This document shows positions 53,819 through 61,426 of a stretch of 64,000 nt of DNA, piece by piece. Within the stretch, counting starts at the first letter, position 1. Every line of letters begins with the position of its first letter. The DNA is from Paraburkholderia silvatlantica (GTDB lineage: Bacteria; Pseudomonadota; Gammaproteobacteria; Burkholderiales; Burkholderiaceae). The notes under the pieces were generated by a model. The model was given only the letters and a program-made list of their open reading frames with translations. It was not told where the DNA came from and did not search any database. The position numbers and the translations under genes were made by a program. Where the stretch lies: NCBI RefSeq assembly GCF_003096715.1, contig NZ_QEOL01000012.1:1-64000 (forward strand), given 5' to 3'.

Positions 53819-53967
53819 ATCCGGGAATTCTTGTTATCCATGGCGATGCCGATTGCCGGCACGCGTTGCGCACCTGCCTGCAACCGAACGGCTATGACGT
53901 GGCAGTCCTTTATGAGCCGGGGAGGTTGATGGCAGGAACCCGACCGCCGTTCCCAATGATGGACTGA
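53815..53967 (+). CDS. 50-residue truncated receiver-like ORF between RR and HK
   Basis: A short ORF whose ATG overlaps the response regulator stop and whose TGA is three bases before the kinase ATG, so all three are coupled. The product begins like a receiver domain (NPGILVIHGDADCRHALRTC, LQPNGYDVAVLYEPG) with an HGDAD in place of the acidic D-D pair, then stops before the phospho-acceptor region. It is either the relic of a second receiver gene or a small protein kept for coupling or regulation. No similar gene is known to me. Confidence 0.6.
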   Translation: MNPGILVIHGDADCRHALRTCLQPNGYDVAVLYEPGRLMAGTRPPFPMMD

Positions 53968-53970
53968 ATC

Positions 53971-55326
53971 ATGCTCAATCAAGTCATTCGCAGTCTCTCG
54001 GCGCGTTTATGGGTTACCAGCGTCACGGCGCTGACCGTCACGCTGATTGTCGTGGCAATGGTCGTCACGTACGCCTTCAATGACTATCCGGAAGCGATGC
54101 TGGGACGCCACGAACAACTCGAGAACGCGACGCAGGTCTTGAACGCTCTTGAATTCGATGCAGCCGGTCGACCTGAATCAGTGCGCTTGACCGGGCAGAC
54201 TGCGTGGCTGTTTCAGGTGTTGCCGACCGAACTGAGGTATCGCGTACTGGACCGCATGGGAGCGGTGCTACTCCAGTCGCGGGACGCCCAACAAGACGCG
54301 GCGTGGGGCGACATCGATCTGTCGAAGAATATCGGGAAAGCTCAGCAAATCTATCTCGATGGTCAACCGTTCGATGTGATGACGCTGCAGGTTTCCCGTG
54401 GTCAGCACACGTTCTTCGTACAGACCGCAACGAGCGCCAGATTCGTCAACGCCGTGATCAACCAGAAAACCAAACCGATTCCCGCGGTTGTCAAGGTCAC
54501 CATCTTCGTCGCGATGATCACCTTTGCACTGGCGCTAACAGTGACCATGTATCGGATGTTGAAGCCGTTGAGAGAGGCGTCGCGCGCGGCCGCGCTGGTT
54601 TCGCCGCGCAACCTGAAAACGCGGCTGTCAGCCAAAGGCATCCCAAGCGAGATCGCGCCGCTGATCGGCGCTTTCAACGCAGCATTGGAGCGGCTCGAAA
54701 ACGGCTTTGCCGTACAGCAGCAGTTTCTTGCTTCGGCGGCGCACGAGTTGCAGACGCCCTTGGCGCTCATCCGGGGGCAAATCGAACTGCAACCGGGCAT
54801 CGAAGGAAAGGAAATGCTGTTGCGAGACATTGACCTGATGGGCCGCCAGGTTCGGCAACTCCTTCACCTGGCCGAAGTTAGCGAATCACAGAACTTCACC
54901 TTCGGCGAGGTCAATACAATCGATGTCGCGCATGACGTGATCGAATATCTGTCGCGCAAGGCGGATTCACGGCAAGTCAAACTGCGCCTCGACGTATTTG
55001 GCGAAGTCTCTCCCATCTGGGCGGACCGCAGCGCACTGTTCGTGCTTCTAAAGAACATTCTGGAAAATGCGATCAACGTGACGCCCGCGCACAGCACGGT
55101 GTCTGTTCTGCTCGACAGCGCGTCCATTCACGTGTGTGACGAAGGCCCCGGGGTCAAGCGGGAATATATACCGTTTCTGTTCGATCGTTTCTGGCGGGCG
55201 CCTGATGCCAGGCACGACGGCGCGGGACTCGGGCTCGCCATCTGCAAGGAAATCGCCATCGCACACGAGTGGCAGTTGACAGTCAGTTCGCTGACATCCG
55301 GCACATCGTTTGTTCTGCAATTCTGA
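53971..55326 (+). CDS. sensor histidine kinase (QseC/TctE-like)
   Basis: Inner-membrane kinase of 451 residues. Membrane helices lie at about residues 12-34 and 171-193 with a periplasmic sensor between. HAMP follows, then His258 in SAAHELQTPLALIRGQIEL, the N-box LKNILENAINVTPAHST, G1 DEGPGVKREYI and G2 GAGLGLAICKEIAIAHEW. It pairs with the response regulator at 53117. Signals are unknown; the MipA/OmpV neighbour suggests envelope stress or polymyxin-type input. Confidence 0.93.
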   Translation: MLNQVIRSLSARLWVTSVTALTVTLIVVAMVVTYAFNDYPEAMLGRHEQLENATQVLNALEFDAAGRPESVRLTGQTAWLFQVLPTELRYRVLDRMGAVLLQSRDAQQDAAWGDIDLSKNIGKAQQIYLDGQPFDVMTLQVSRGQHTFFVQTATSARFVNAVINQKTKPIPAVVKVTIFVAMITFALALTVTMYRMLKPLREASRAAALVSPRNLKTRLSAKGIPSEIAPLIGAFNAALERLENGFAVQQQFLASAAHELQTPLALIRGQIELQPGIEGKEMLLRDIDLMGRQVRQLLHLAEVSESQNFTFGEVNTIDVAHDVIEYLSRKADSRQVKLRLDVFGEVSPIWADRSALFVLLKNILENAINVTPAHSTVSVLLDSASIHVCDEGPGVKREYIPFLFDRFWRAPDARHDGAGLGLAICKEIAIAHEWQLTVSSLTSGTSFVLQF

Positions 55327-55466
55327 CCCGCAATTTTTCGGCGCGTGGTAAGTGCCCGGTAAGCCTCCCGGTTTCATTATTCTTTCTCCTCGACGTCTGC
55401 TTCCCTTATCGGGGGCAAGGCGTTGGCATTGCCGTTACGTGCCGCCTTCTTTCGCAGTGAGGAGAA

Positions 55467-55808
55467 ATGAATTCCCGTGCCTTGATTTCCTTCCGCGCGA
55501 ACGTTGTGCTTCTTTCGATCTCGACCTGCATCGCGATGGTCCCCTGCTTCGGGATCGCCAAAGTGTCTGGCCTGCTTCCCGACGGTGCGCCGCAGTGGCC
55601 GTGGCAGGCTTGTACGTGGAGCGTCGCTCTGGTTGTCATGATGCTGTTGAGAATGGTCGCGAAACGTGCTTTCCGGCGGGCGTTTCGTGCCGGCAAGCTT
55701 GAGCGGCGAAATGCGCCCAGTCGTGCTGTCCATATCGCGGACGACTGCCGCCACGCGTGGCTGGTGCAGTTGTATCTGGAACTGCAGGGACAGCATTGCG
55801 CGGATTAA
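55467..55808 (+). CDS. small membrane protein, unknown function
   Basis: A 113-residue protein with two hydrophobic helices in the N-terminal half (ANVVLLSISTCIAMVPCFGI, QACTWSVALVVMMLLRMVAK) and a basic cytoplasmic tail (RAFRRAFRAGKLERRNAPSR). GAGGAG just before the ATG supports translation. Family not recognised with certainty. It lies between the kinase and the repeat membrane protein and probably belongs to the same regulon. Confidence 0.75.
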   Translation: MNSRALISFRANVVLLSISTCIAMVPCFGIAKVSGLLPDGAPQWPWQACTWSVALVVMMLLRMVAKRAFRRAFRAGKLERRNAPSRAVHIADDCRHAWLVQLYLELQGQHCAD

Positions 55809-55862
55809 CTCGCGTTCTCGGCTCGAATTGTTCTTTATCCCTTATGAAACCGGAGACCTCCG

Positions 55863-56609
55863 ATGCAGCTGAAAGTGATTCCCCAACCCGGTCTGCGATA
55901 CTGGCTTGCCATGGCAACAGCAAGCATGTGCGGTGCAAACCTCGGCGACATCATCCCCGATGTTCTGAATATGAAAGCGGCTGCGGGCCTGTCGATGCTG
56001 GCGATGATGTTCGCTCTGCTACTCGTCGTGGAACGCGCGGTGTCGGGCGGGTTCGAACTGTTCTACTGGATCGCGATCCTCATCGTACGTGCGGCGGCAA
56101 CCAACATTGCCGACTACGCGATCGACGTTGCCCGTTTGACCTACACCGGCACCGCGGTGGTGTTGACGCTGATCCTGATCGCGGCGGTGGCACTGGATCG
56201 AGATCGGGAAAAGAGCACGGCGGGCAGTTTTTTACCGTCTGCAGACGGCCTATACTGGTTCACGATGCTCATGGCGGGATCGCTCGGTACGGTGATCGCG
56301 GACGGCCTCGGCCACGCATTTGGGCCGGTTCAGACCGGCGTGCCGATTTCCGCGTCGATGGCTACGCTGGGCGTGCTCGCGGTGATGGCTGCCAGGTCGC
56401 GTCTCGGCTCAGCCGGTATCGCGAGCTACTGGATCGCCGTGGTCGCGATCCGCTGGTGGGGCACCAACGTCGGTGACATCTGTGCGTACTTTCTGTCACT
56501 GCCAGCCAGTACGGCGACGACCGCAGCGGGTCTGACCGTCTTGTTACTCGTGTTGCGGACACGGCCAGCCCGAAGAAACGCTTCTGCATCAAGCCTCCCT
56601 CGCGCCTGA
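55863..56609 (+). CDS. COG4705-like integral membrane protein with four internal repeats
   Basis: A 248-residue polytopic protein with about eight hydrophobic helices. Four repeats each carry a small acidic motif: GANLGDIIPDVL, ATNIADYAIDVA, GTVIADGLGHAF and GTNVGDICAYFL, each followed by a membrane helix. It resembles the uncharacterised membrane-anchored COG4705/DUF347 class, in which a repeated motif with Asp/Glu suggests a transport or ion-binding path. It follows the two-component genes, and a Mn or other metal role has been guessed for relatives, without proof here. Confidence 0.8.
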   Translation: MQLKVIPQPGLRYWLAMATASMCGANLGDIIPDVLNMKAAAGLSMLAMMFALLLVVERAVSGGFELFYWIAILIVRAAATNIADYAIDVARLTYTGTAVVLTLILIAAVALDRDREKSTAGSFLPSADGLYWFTMLMAGSLGTVIADGLGHAFGPVQTGVPISASMATLGVLAVMAARSRLGSAGIASYWIAVVAIRWWGTNVGDICAYFLSLPASTATTAAGLTVLLLVLRTRPARRNASASSLPRA

Positions 56610-56691
56610 CCGGGATCCCTGCGACACCGTGGTGCGTCGCGTGAGCGCTGCGAACATTCAACCCGTCGATACATCGGATTGATGTGACCGC

Positions 56692-57185
56692 TCAGCCGGG
56701 ATCGCGGATGCCGCCCACCATGATGCTTTGATACCCCACGAGTTCGGCGCCTTCGAGCTTGATGGTGGTCCGCTCGGCTGGTCTGAACTTGCTTCCCCGT
56801 ATCCGCACGCTTGTCTCGTCGATCTGTTCGTAAACGGTTTCGCTGATATCCAGTACGCCGGAGGCCTCAGTGAAGCAAAACGGATCGGCATGCTCGTAGA
56901 GACTATGCGCGGCGACGGATTGTGTCGTGCAACGCAAACCTGGGCCGATTGGCTGGATCACCACTTCGTCGGGCCGCACATAGCCGACGATCATGCCATG
57001 TGCGGGCCTTTCGCAAACCGAGGGGCCGCATTCGACAACCTTGCCCGCGTGCCAGGCGGGCCCATGCGGCAGGCCCACCTGGATCGGCATAGCCGCATGG
57101 AGCGCCGGATCGCTGCATCGCCCAGCCACAACGGGTTCGACGCCAGCGGCGAGCGCCGCCTGGAATGCCGGTCGAGTGTCTTTAA
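56692..57185 (-). pseudogene. fragment of an AtuA/DUF1446-family gene
   Basis: The reverse strand encodes about 160 residues matching the middle of acyclic-terpene-utilisation AtuA proteins: GVEPVVAGRCSDPALHAAMP, HAGKVVECGPSVCERPAHGM, GLRCTTQSVAAHSLYEHADP and YQSIMVGGIRDP. Full-length AtuA is about 450 residues; here the N-terminal third and the C-terminal half are missing. The 5' end is cut at about 57185, at the edge of the oxidoreductase gene. It is a relic. Confidence 0.8.
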
Positions 57186-58492
57186 TGGAGTTTGACGCTC
57201 GGCGCCGTGCGCTTGAGCAGCAGCCGGCCGAACGCACCTAGCACGGTAGGTACCGTACCAATTACGGCCTGGTGATGCATTAGGTGAAGGCTCATATACA
57301 TCGTCCGCGCGAGCCGGCCTTGCACGTACAGGCCTCTTCCTGTTAGCACGCCCATCAGGCTTCCCACGCCATCCCCTCGACCTACGGAGACAAGTGAGCC
57401 GCGGTCACGATACTCGAACGGTCGTTGACGACTCAGGCGTCCCTGAATTCGCGATACCAGTTCCGAGCAGAGATAGCCCGCTTGTTGATGCGCTGCCTGT
57501 GCCCGAGCCGGAACCGACTTCGATTGCGCTGTCCACGGTGCCTGGGCGCAGTCGCCAATCGCAAATATGTTAGGGTCGTCGGTACACAGGAATTCGTCGA
57601 CCACGACCTGATTCAGGTGATTCGTGGAGAGTCCGAGAGTCCCCAGGAAGGCTGGGGCTTCAATGCCTGCCGCCCAGACGCAGATGTCGGCGGGATAGAA
57701 AATTCCACTCGTGTCTTCAAGACCACTCGGGCCGACGCTGGAGATTCGGGTAAGTGTCCGTATGTCGACGCCGCGCGCTGATAGCTGTGCATGGGCGGCA
57801 TTAGAAAGCCTTTCCGGAAGCGCGGCCAGGATGCGAGGGGCGCCTTCGATCACGCTGAGACACACATCTCTTTGCGGGTCCAGGTTCGTTAATCCATATG
57901 AGACGATGTTCGCGCAAGCTTCGCGAAGCTCGGCGGCGAGTTCGACACCCGTTGCCCCTCCGCCCACGATGACAATATTCACGCGCTGGCTGGAGTTAGT
58001 CTGCTTCGCGACGTTGACCCGCTGCAGCGCGCAAAGCAACTTGCGTCGGAAACGCTCCGCCTGCGTCACCGAGTCGAGCGCGATCGCGTGCTCAGCCGCG
58101 CCCGGCGTGCCGAAGAAGTTGGATTTGCTGCCGACTGCGAGAACCAGTGAGTCATATGGTATAGCGCGCGCCGGGGCCATATCCTCGCCGTGTTCCGATG
58201 TCACCTGACCTAGATTCACCATGCGTGCGTCCCGGTCAATGTGGTGCATCTCGCCGGGCACGAACGTGAAGCCACAATTGCGCGCCAGCATTGCGTATGG
58301 AAGGCCTTCCTTATGAATATCGAGCGTACCGGCCGCGACTTCATGCAATGTCGGCTTCCAGATGTGCACGGGGCTCCTGTCAACGAGTGCGACATGTGCC
58401 GCACCGTAACGTCGCCCCAAGCGGGAGGCGAGTTCAAGGCCACCGGCGCCGCCACCAACGATGACGACCTTGTGATCAGTGTGTGCTTGCAT
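57182..58492 (-). CDS. type II NADH dehydrogenase-like FAD oxidoreductase
   Basis: Membrane-associated NDH-2-like flavoprotein of about 436 residues, oxidising NAD(P)H without proton pumping. The FAD site is KVVIVGGGAGGLELASRLGR, the NAD(P) site VNIVIVGGGATGVELAAELR, and the second FAD contact is DDPNIFAIGDCAQAP. The C-terminal region carries LVSVGRGDGVGSLMGVLTGR and hydrophobic stretches typical for membrane attachment. GGGGAAG before ATG 58492 fixes the start; upstream in-frame codons are non-conserved. A palindrome at 58562-58577 is probably its operator. Confidence 0.9.
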   Translation of the reverse strand: MQAHTDHKVVIVGGGAGGLELASRLGRRYGAAHVALVDRSPVHIWKPTLHEVAAGTLDIHKEGLPYAMLARNCGFTFVPGEMHHIDRDARMVNLGQVTSEHGEDMAPARAIPYDSLVLAVGSKSNFFGTPGAAEHAIALDSVTQAERFRRKLLCALQRVNVAKQTNSSQRVNIVIVGGGATGVELAAELREACANIVSYGLTNLDPQRDVCLSVIEGAPRILAALPERLSNAAHAQLSARGVDIRTLTRISSVGPSGLEDTSGIFYPADICVWAAGIEAPAFLGTLGLSTNHLNQVVVDEFLCTDDPNIFAIGDCAQAPWTAQSKSVPARAQAAHQQAGYLCSELVSRIQGRLSRQRPFEYRDRGSLVSVGRGDGVGSLMGVLTGRGLYVQGRLARTMYMSLHLMHHQAVIGTVPTVLGAFGRLLLKRTAPSVKLH

Positions 58493-58561
58493 GTGCTTCC
58501 CCTGTTGTCGCTCTGTCGCTAATTGCGCAGGACCCTCTGTTGGACAGGTATAGACAAAGAG

Positions 58562-58577
58562 TAAGGGATAACCCTTA
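58562..58577. promoter_or_regulatory. palindrome upstream of NDH-2-like gene
   Basis: TAAGGG-ATAA-CCCTTA, a 6-bp dyad about 70 bases before the oxidoreductase ATG in an AT-rich patch. Likely a repressor site or part of the promoter; the regulator is unknown. Confidence 0.45.
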
Positions 58578-58591
58578 TTTGTCAAAATAGT

Positions 58592-58760
58592 GTGTGGCGC
58601 GGCAAGAACCTGCAGTTGTCTTCAGCGCTGGCTAAGCTCGATCGCTTCGACCTGATCGTCCTGGATGACCTGTCGCACGCGCAAGGATCAGGCCAAGACC
58701 AGCGTTCTGTTCCTCACCGTTTCCGCTACTCACGCTCAAGCGCCATTCAAGGATTCATGC
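58592..58760 (+). mobile_element. IS21-family IstB helper-ATPase fragment
   Basis: One frame reads LSSALAKLDRFDLIVLDDLS (the Walker B region of IstB), and after a frame change another gives KDQAKTSVLFLTVSATHAQA (IstB has KDQAETSVLFELI in this place). Both ends of the gene, IstA and terminal repeats are missing, so it is an inactive scar. It lies just before the promoter region of the ABC binding-protein gene. Confidence 0.7.
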
Positions 58761-58865
58761 GCGTGCGCACAAGTCCGTCTTTTTTTCCCTTCCTACACTG
58801 CACTCACGCGGTCGAATATGGCGGACAAGGTGTCTGCCGGCGCCGCCCCTCCCAGGAGCGATCGA

Positions 58866-59807
58866 ATGAAGAACGGGGTTTTTGCCGGGATTAGCCGCGG
58901 CATGGCGCGCGTATGCGCATGGCTCGACGCACTGCGTTGCAGCGCTGTTGGCGCATTCGGTAGCGCCACAATCGCACTGCTGTGGTGCACTCACGCACAG
59001 GCCGCTGTGGTGACGCCGCCAGCGGCGGAATGCTCGGCGTTGCAGGCGAAATATCCGCAATTCAGGGGTAAGACGCTGACCAATGCAATCAATCCCCATA
59101 CGCCTGGGTATGAAACGGTCGATCCGGTGAGTCCGGACAGGTATATCGGTTTCGACGTGGATCTCGGCGAGACGATTGGTGCCTGTCTGGGCTTCAAGGT
59201 GGACTACAAGCCCGTTGCTTTTGCCACGCTGCTGCCCACGTTGCAGGCCAAACAGGCTGATTTCGTGATCTCCGATATCTACGCAACCGAAGAACGAGCC
59301 AAGGCGGCCGATTTCATCACCTACTCGAAGGTGTTCGATGGCGTGCTGGTCGCGAAGGGCAATCCGAAGAAAATCAATGGTATCAATGCCTCGCTGTGTG
59401 ATACGACAGCCGCGGAGAATACCGGCTACGTCGAGGTGCCGCTGATCCAGGCGCTGGCGCCGACCTGCAAAGCCCAGGGCAGGGGTGACGCGCAGGTGCA
59501 GCTCTACGACAACAATCAAACCGCAATCCAGGCGATTCTGGCGGGCCGTGCCGATACCTACATCAACGACGTGAATACGGTCGACGGCGCGGTCAAGGCA
59601 TATCCGGAAAAGCTCGAGAAAGCGACCGCTGTGACGATTCCGTATTCCGTCGGCATCGCCGTTCCGAAGGGCGACCTGCAAATGCGCGCCGCGTTTGTCG
59701 ATGCGCTGAACGTACTGCAGAAGTCGGGCGTTCAAACCGCCATGCTGAAGAAGAACAACCTCCCGGTCGAAAACCTGGAGGCCCCGCGTCTGGTCCTGGC
59801 GAAGTGA
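58866..59807 (+). CDS. polar amino-acid-type ABC substrate-binding protein
   Basis: Periplasmic binding protein of 313 residues (SBP_bac_3 class). A long signal peptide ends near AQAAVV. Family features: ERYIGFDVDL-like PDRYIGFDVDLGETIGACLG, PVAFATLLPTLQAKQADFVI, DIYATEERAKAADFITYSKV and GRADTYINDVNTVDGAVKAY. The N-terminal region (AAECSALQAKYPQFRG) is unusual before the first strand. AGGAG before ATG 58866 fixes the start; an in-frame extension upstream is read from IstB debris. It is followed directly by the fused permease-ATPase gene. Confidence 0.92.
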   Translation: MKNGVFAGISRGMARVCAWLDALRCSAVGAFGSATIALLWCTHAQAAVVTPPAAECSALQAKYPQFRGKTLTNAINPHTPGYETVDPVSPDRYIGFDVDLGETIGACLGFKVDYKPVAFATLLPTLQAKQADFVISDIYATEERAKAADFITYSKVFDGVLVAKGNPKKINGINASLCDTTAAENTGYVEVPLIQALAPTCKAQGRGDAQVQLYDNNQTAIQAILAGRADTYINDVNTVDGAVKAYPEKLEKATAVTIPYSVGIAVPKGDLQMRAAFVDALNVLQKSGVQTAMLKKNNLPVENLEAPRLVLAK

Positions 59808-59808
59808 A

Positions 59809-61395
59809 ATGGCTCTGTTTTTTCACTACCTGACGCTGCCGTATTTGATCGCGGGTATCGAGTTCACGCTGGCCGCGACGGGCATCGGCCTCGCCGGCGG
59901 CCTTGTGCTCGGCGCATTTCTTGCTGCGATGCAGCTCAGCCGCCTGCGTCTTGCCGCTACGCTCGCACGCGGCTACTCCGTTGTGTTTCGCGGCACGCCG
60001 CTAATCCTGCAGATGGTGTTCTTCTACGATGCGCTGCCATATCTCGGCATACGCTTGCCGGGTTTGCTCGCGGCGGGCGTTGCGCTGGCGTTCAACGAAG
60101 CGACTTTCATCGCGGAGATGTTGCGTGCTGGCGTGCTTGGTGTCGACCGTGGCCAGCGGGTGGCGGGTCAGGCGCTGGGCATGACGCCGGGCGTGCTGAT
60201 GCACCGCGTGGTCGCTCCGCAGGCATTGCGCGCGTTGATCCCGGCGCTCGGCAACGAGGCGGTCACGACGTTGAAGAACTCGTCGTTGGCGTCCGTGATC
60301 GCGGTGCAGGAGTTGACGTTGCGCAGCACGCAACTGGCTTCCACGACGTTCGACTTCTTCTCGATCTTCTTTGCCTCGGGGCTGATGTATCTCGTGCTGA
60401 CTGGCTTGCTCGGACTGTTGCAGGTCATGGTGGAAGCTCGATTCGATCTCGACCGGCACGGGAGTGGGCGCGGTCTGGCCCGCTGGCTTCCATTACTGCG
60501 CGCCGTGCAGCCCGCGGGCATACCGATCGCGCCGGTGGTGAAAGCCGAACCCGTCGAGCCAGTCGCGCCGCGCTCCGCAAGCGCAACGCAAGAGGCGGCC
60601 AGCGAGCGCGCCGAACGCATCGCACAAGCCCCGGTGGTCGTTCGCGTGAGCGGATTGAGCAAGGTCTACGGTGCGCAGACCGTTCTGGACGATCTGAATC
60701 TCTCGGTGTCAGCGGGCGAAGTCGTGGCATTGCTCGGTCCAAGCGGCTCGGGGAAGAGCACGCTGCTGCGCTGCATTAACCACCTCGAAAACTGGGACGC
60801 TGGCCAGATTCACGTGCGAGGCAAGCGTTTGGGCTACAAGGCCGACGGCCAGTTGATGAGCCTTGCCGATCTGGCTCGCGAGCGGGCGAGTCTTGGAGTG
60901 GGGATGGTGTTCCAGCAGTTCAACCTGTTCGCTCATCTGAGCGCGCGCGAAAACATCGCGGGGCCACTGCGCTGGGTGCACGGCTGGTCGCGCGAACAAG
61001 CCGAAGCCCGGTCGCTCGAACTGCTTGCGCGGGTCGGCTTGTCGCATCGCGCCGACGCGTTGCCGCGCCACATGTCTGGCGGCCAGCAGCAACGTGTGGC
61101 CATTGCGCGCGCACTCGCGCCCAATCCGGAGGTGCTGTTGCTCGACGAGCCGACATCGGCGCTCGACCCGGAGCGGGTGAATGAAGTGCTCGACGTGATC
61201 GGCAAGCTCGCGCGTGAAGACGGACTGACGATGATCATTTCGACCCACCAGCTGCGCTTTGCAGCGGAGGTGGCCGACCGGGTGGTGTTCCTCGCCGAGG
61301 GCCGCATTCTTGAAAGCGGACCGGCGAAGAAGGTTCTGACAAACCCGGAGCATTCGCAAACTGCGCGATTCCTGAGTGTAACGACGGCCGAATGA
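59809..61395 (+). CDS. fused ABC permease-ATPase for polar amino acids or amides
   Basis: A 528-residue natural fusion. Residues 1-215 are a HisM/GlnP-type permease (five helices; EAA motif RGQRVAGQALGMTPGVLMHR). A Pro/Ala/Glu linker follows (about 216-275), then a GlnQ-type ATPase with Walker A GPSGSGKSTL (from about residue 310), Q-loop MVFQQFNLFA, signature MSGGQQQRVAIA, Walker B VLLLDEPTSALDP and switch His in ISTHQLRF. With the binding protein it forms a complete importer; the protein presumably dimerises, giving two permease and two ATPase domains. It lies 31 bases before a formamidase gene, so the import substrate may be an amide. Confidence 0.94.
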   Translation: MALFFHYLTLPYLIAGIEFTLAATGIGLAGGLVLGAFLAAMQLSRLRLAATLARGYSVVFRGTPLILQMVFFYDALPYLGIRLPGLLAAGVALAFNEATFIAEMLRAGVLGVDRGQRVAGQALGMTPGVLMHRVVAPQALRALIPALGNEAVTTLKNSSLASVIAVQELTLRSTQLASTTFDFFSIFFASGLMYLVLTGLLGLLQVMVEARFDLDRHGSGRGLARWLPLLRAVQPAGIPIAPVVKAEPVEPVAPRSASATQEAASERAERIAQAPVVVRVSGLSKVYGAQTVLDDLNLSVSAGEVVALLGPSGSGKSTLLRCINHLENWDAGQIHVRGKRLGYKADGQLMSLADLARERASLGVGMVFQQFNLFAHLSARENIAGPLRWVHGWSREQAEARSLELLARVGLSHRADALPRHMSGGQQQRVAIARALAPNPEVLLLDEPTSALDPERVNEVLDVIGKLAREDGLTMIISTHQLRFAAEVADRVVFLAEGRILESGPAKKVLTNPEHSQTARFLSVTTAE

Positions 61396-61426
61396 CAGTG
61401 ACCCCTTTCTGATTCGAAATCTGGCT

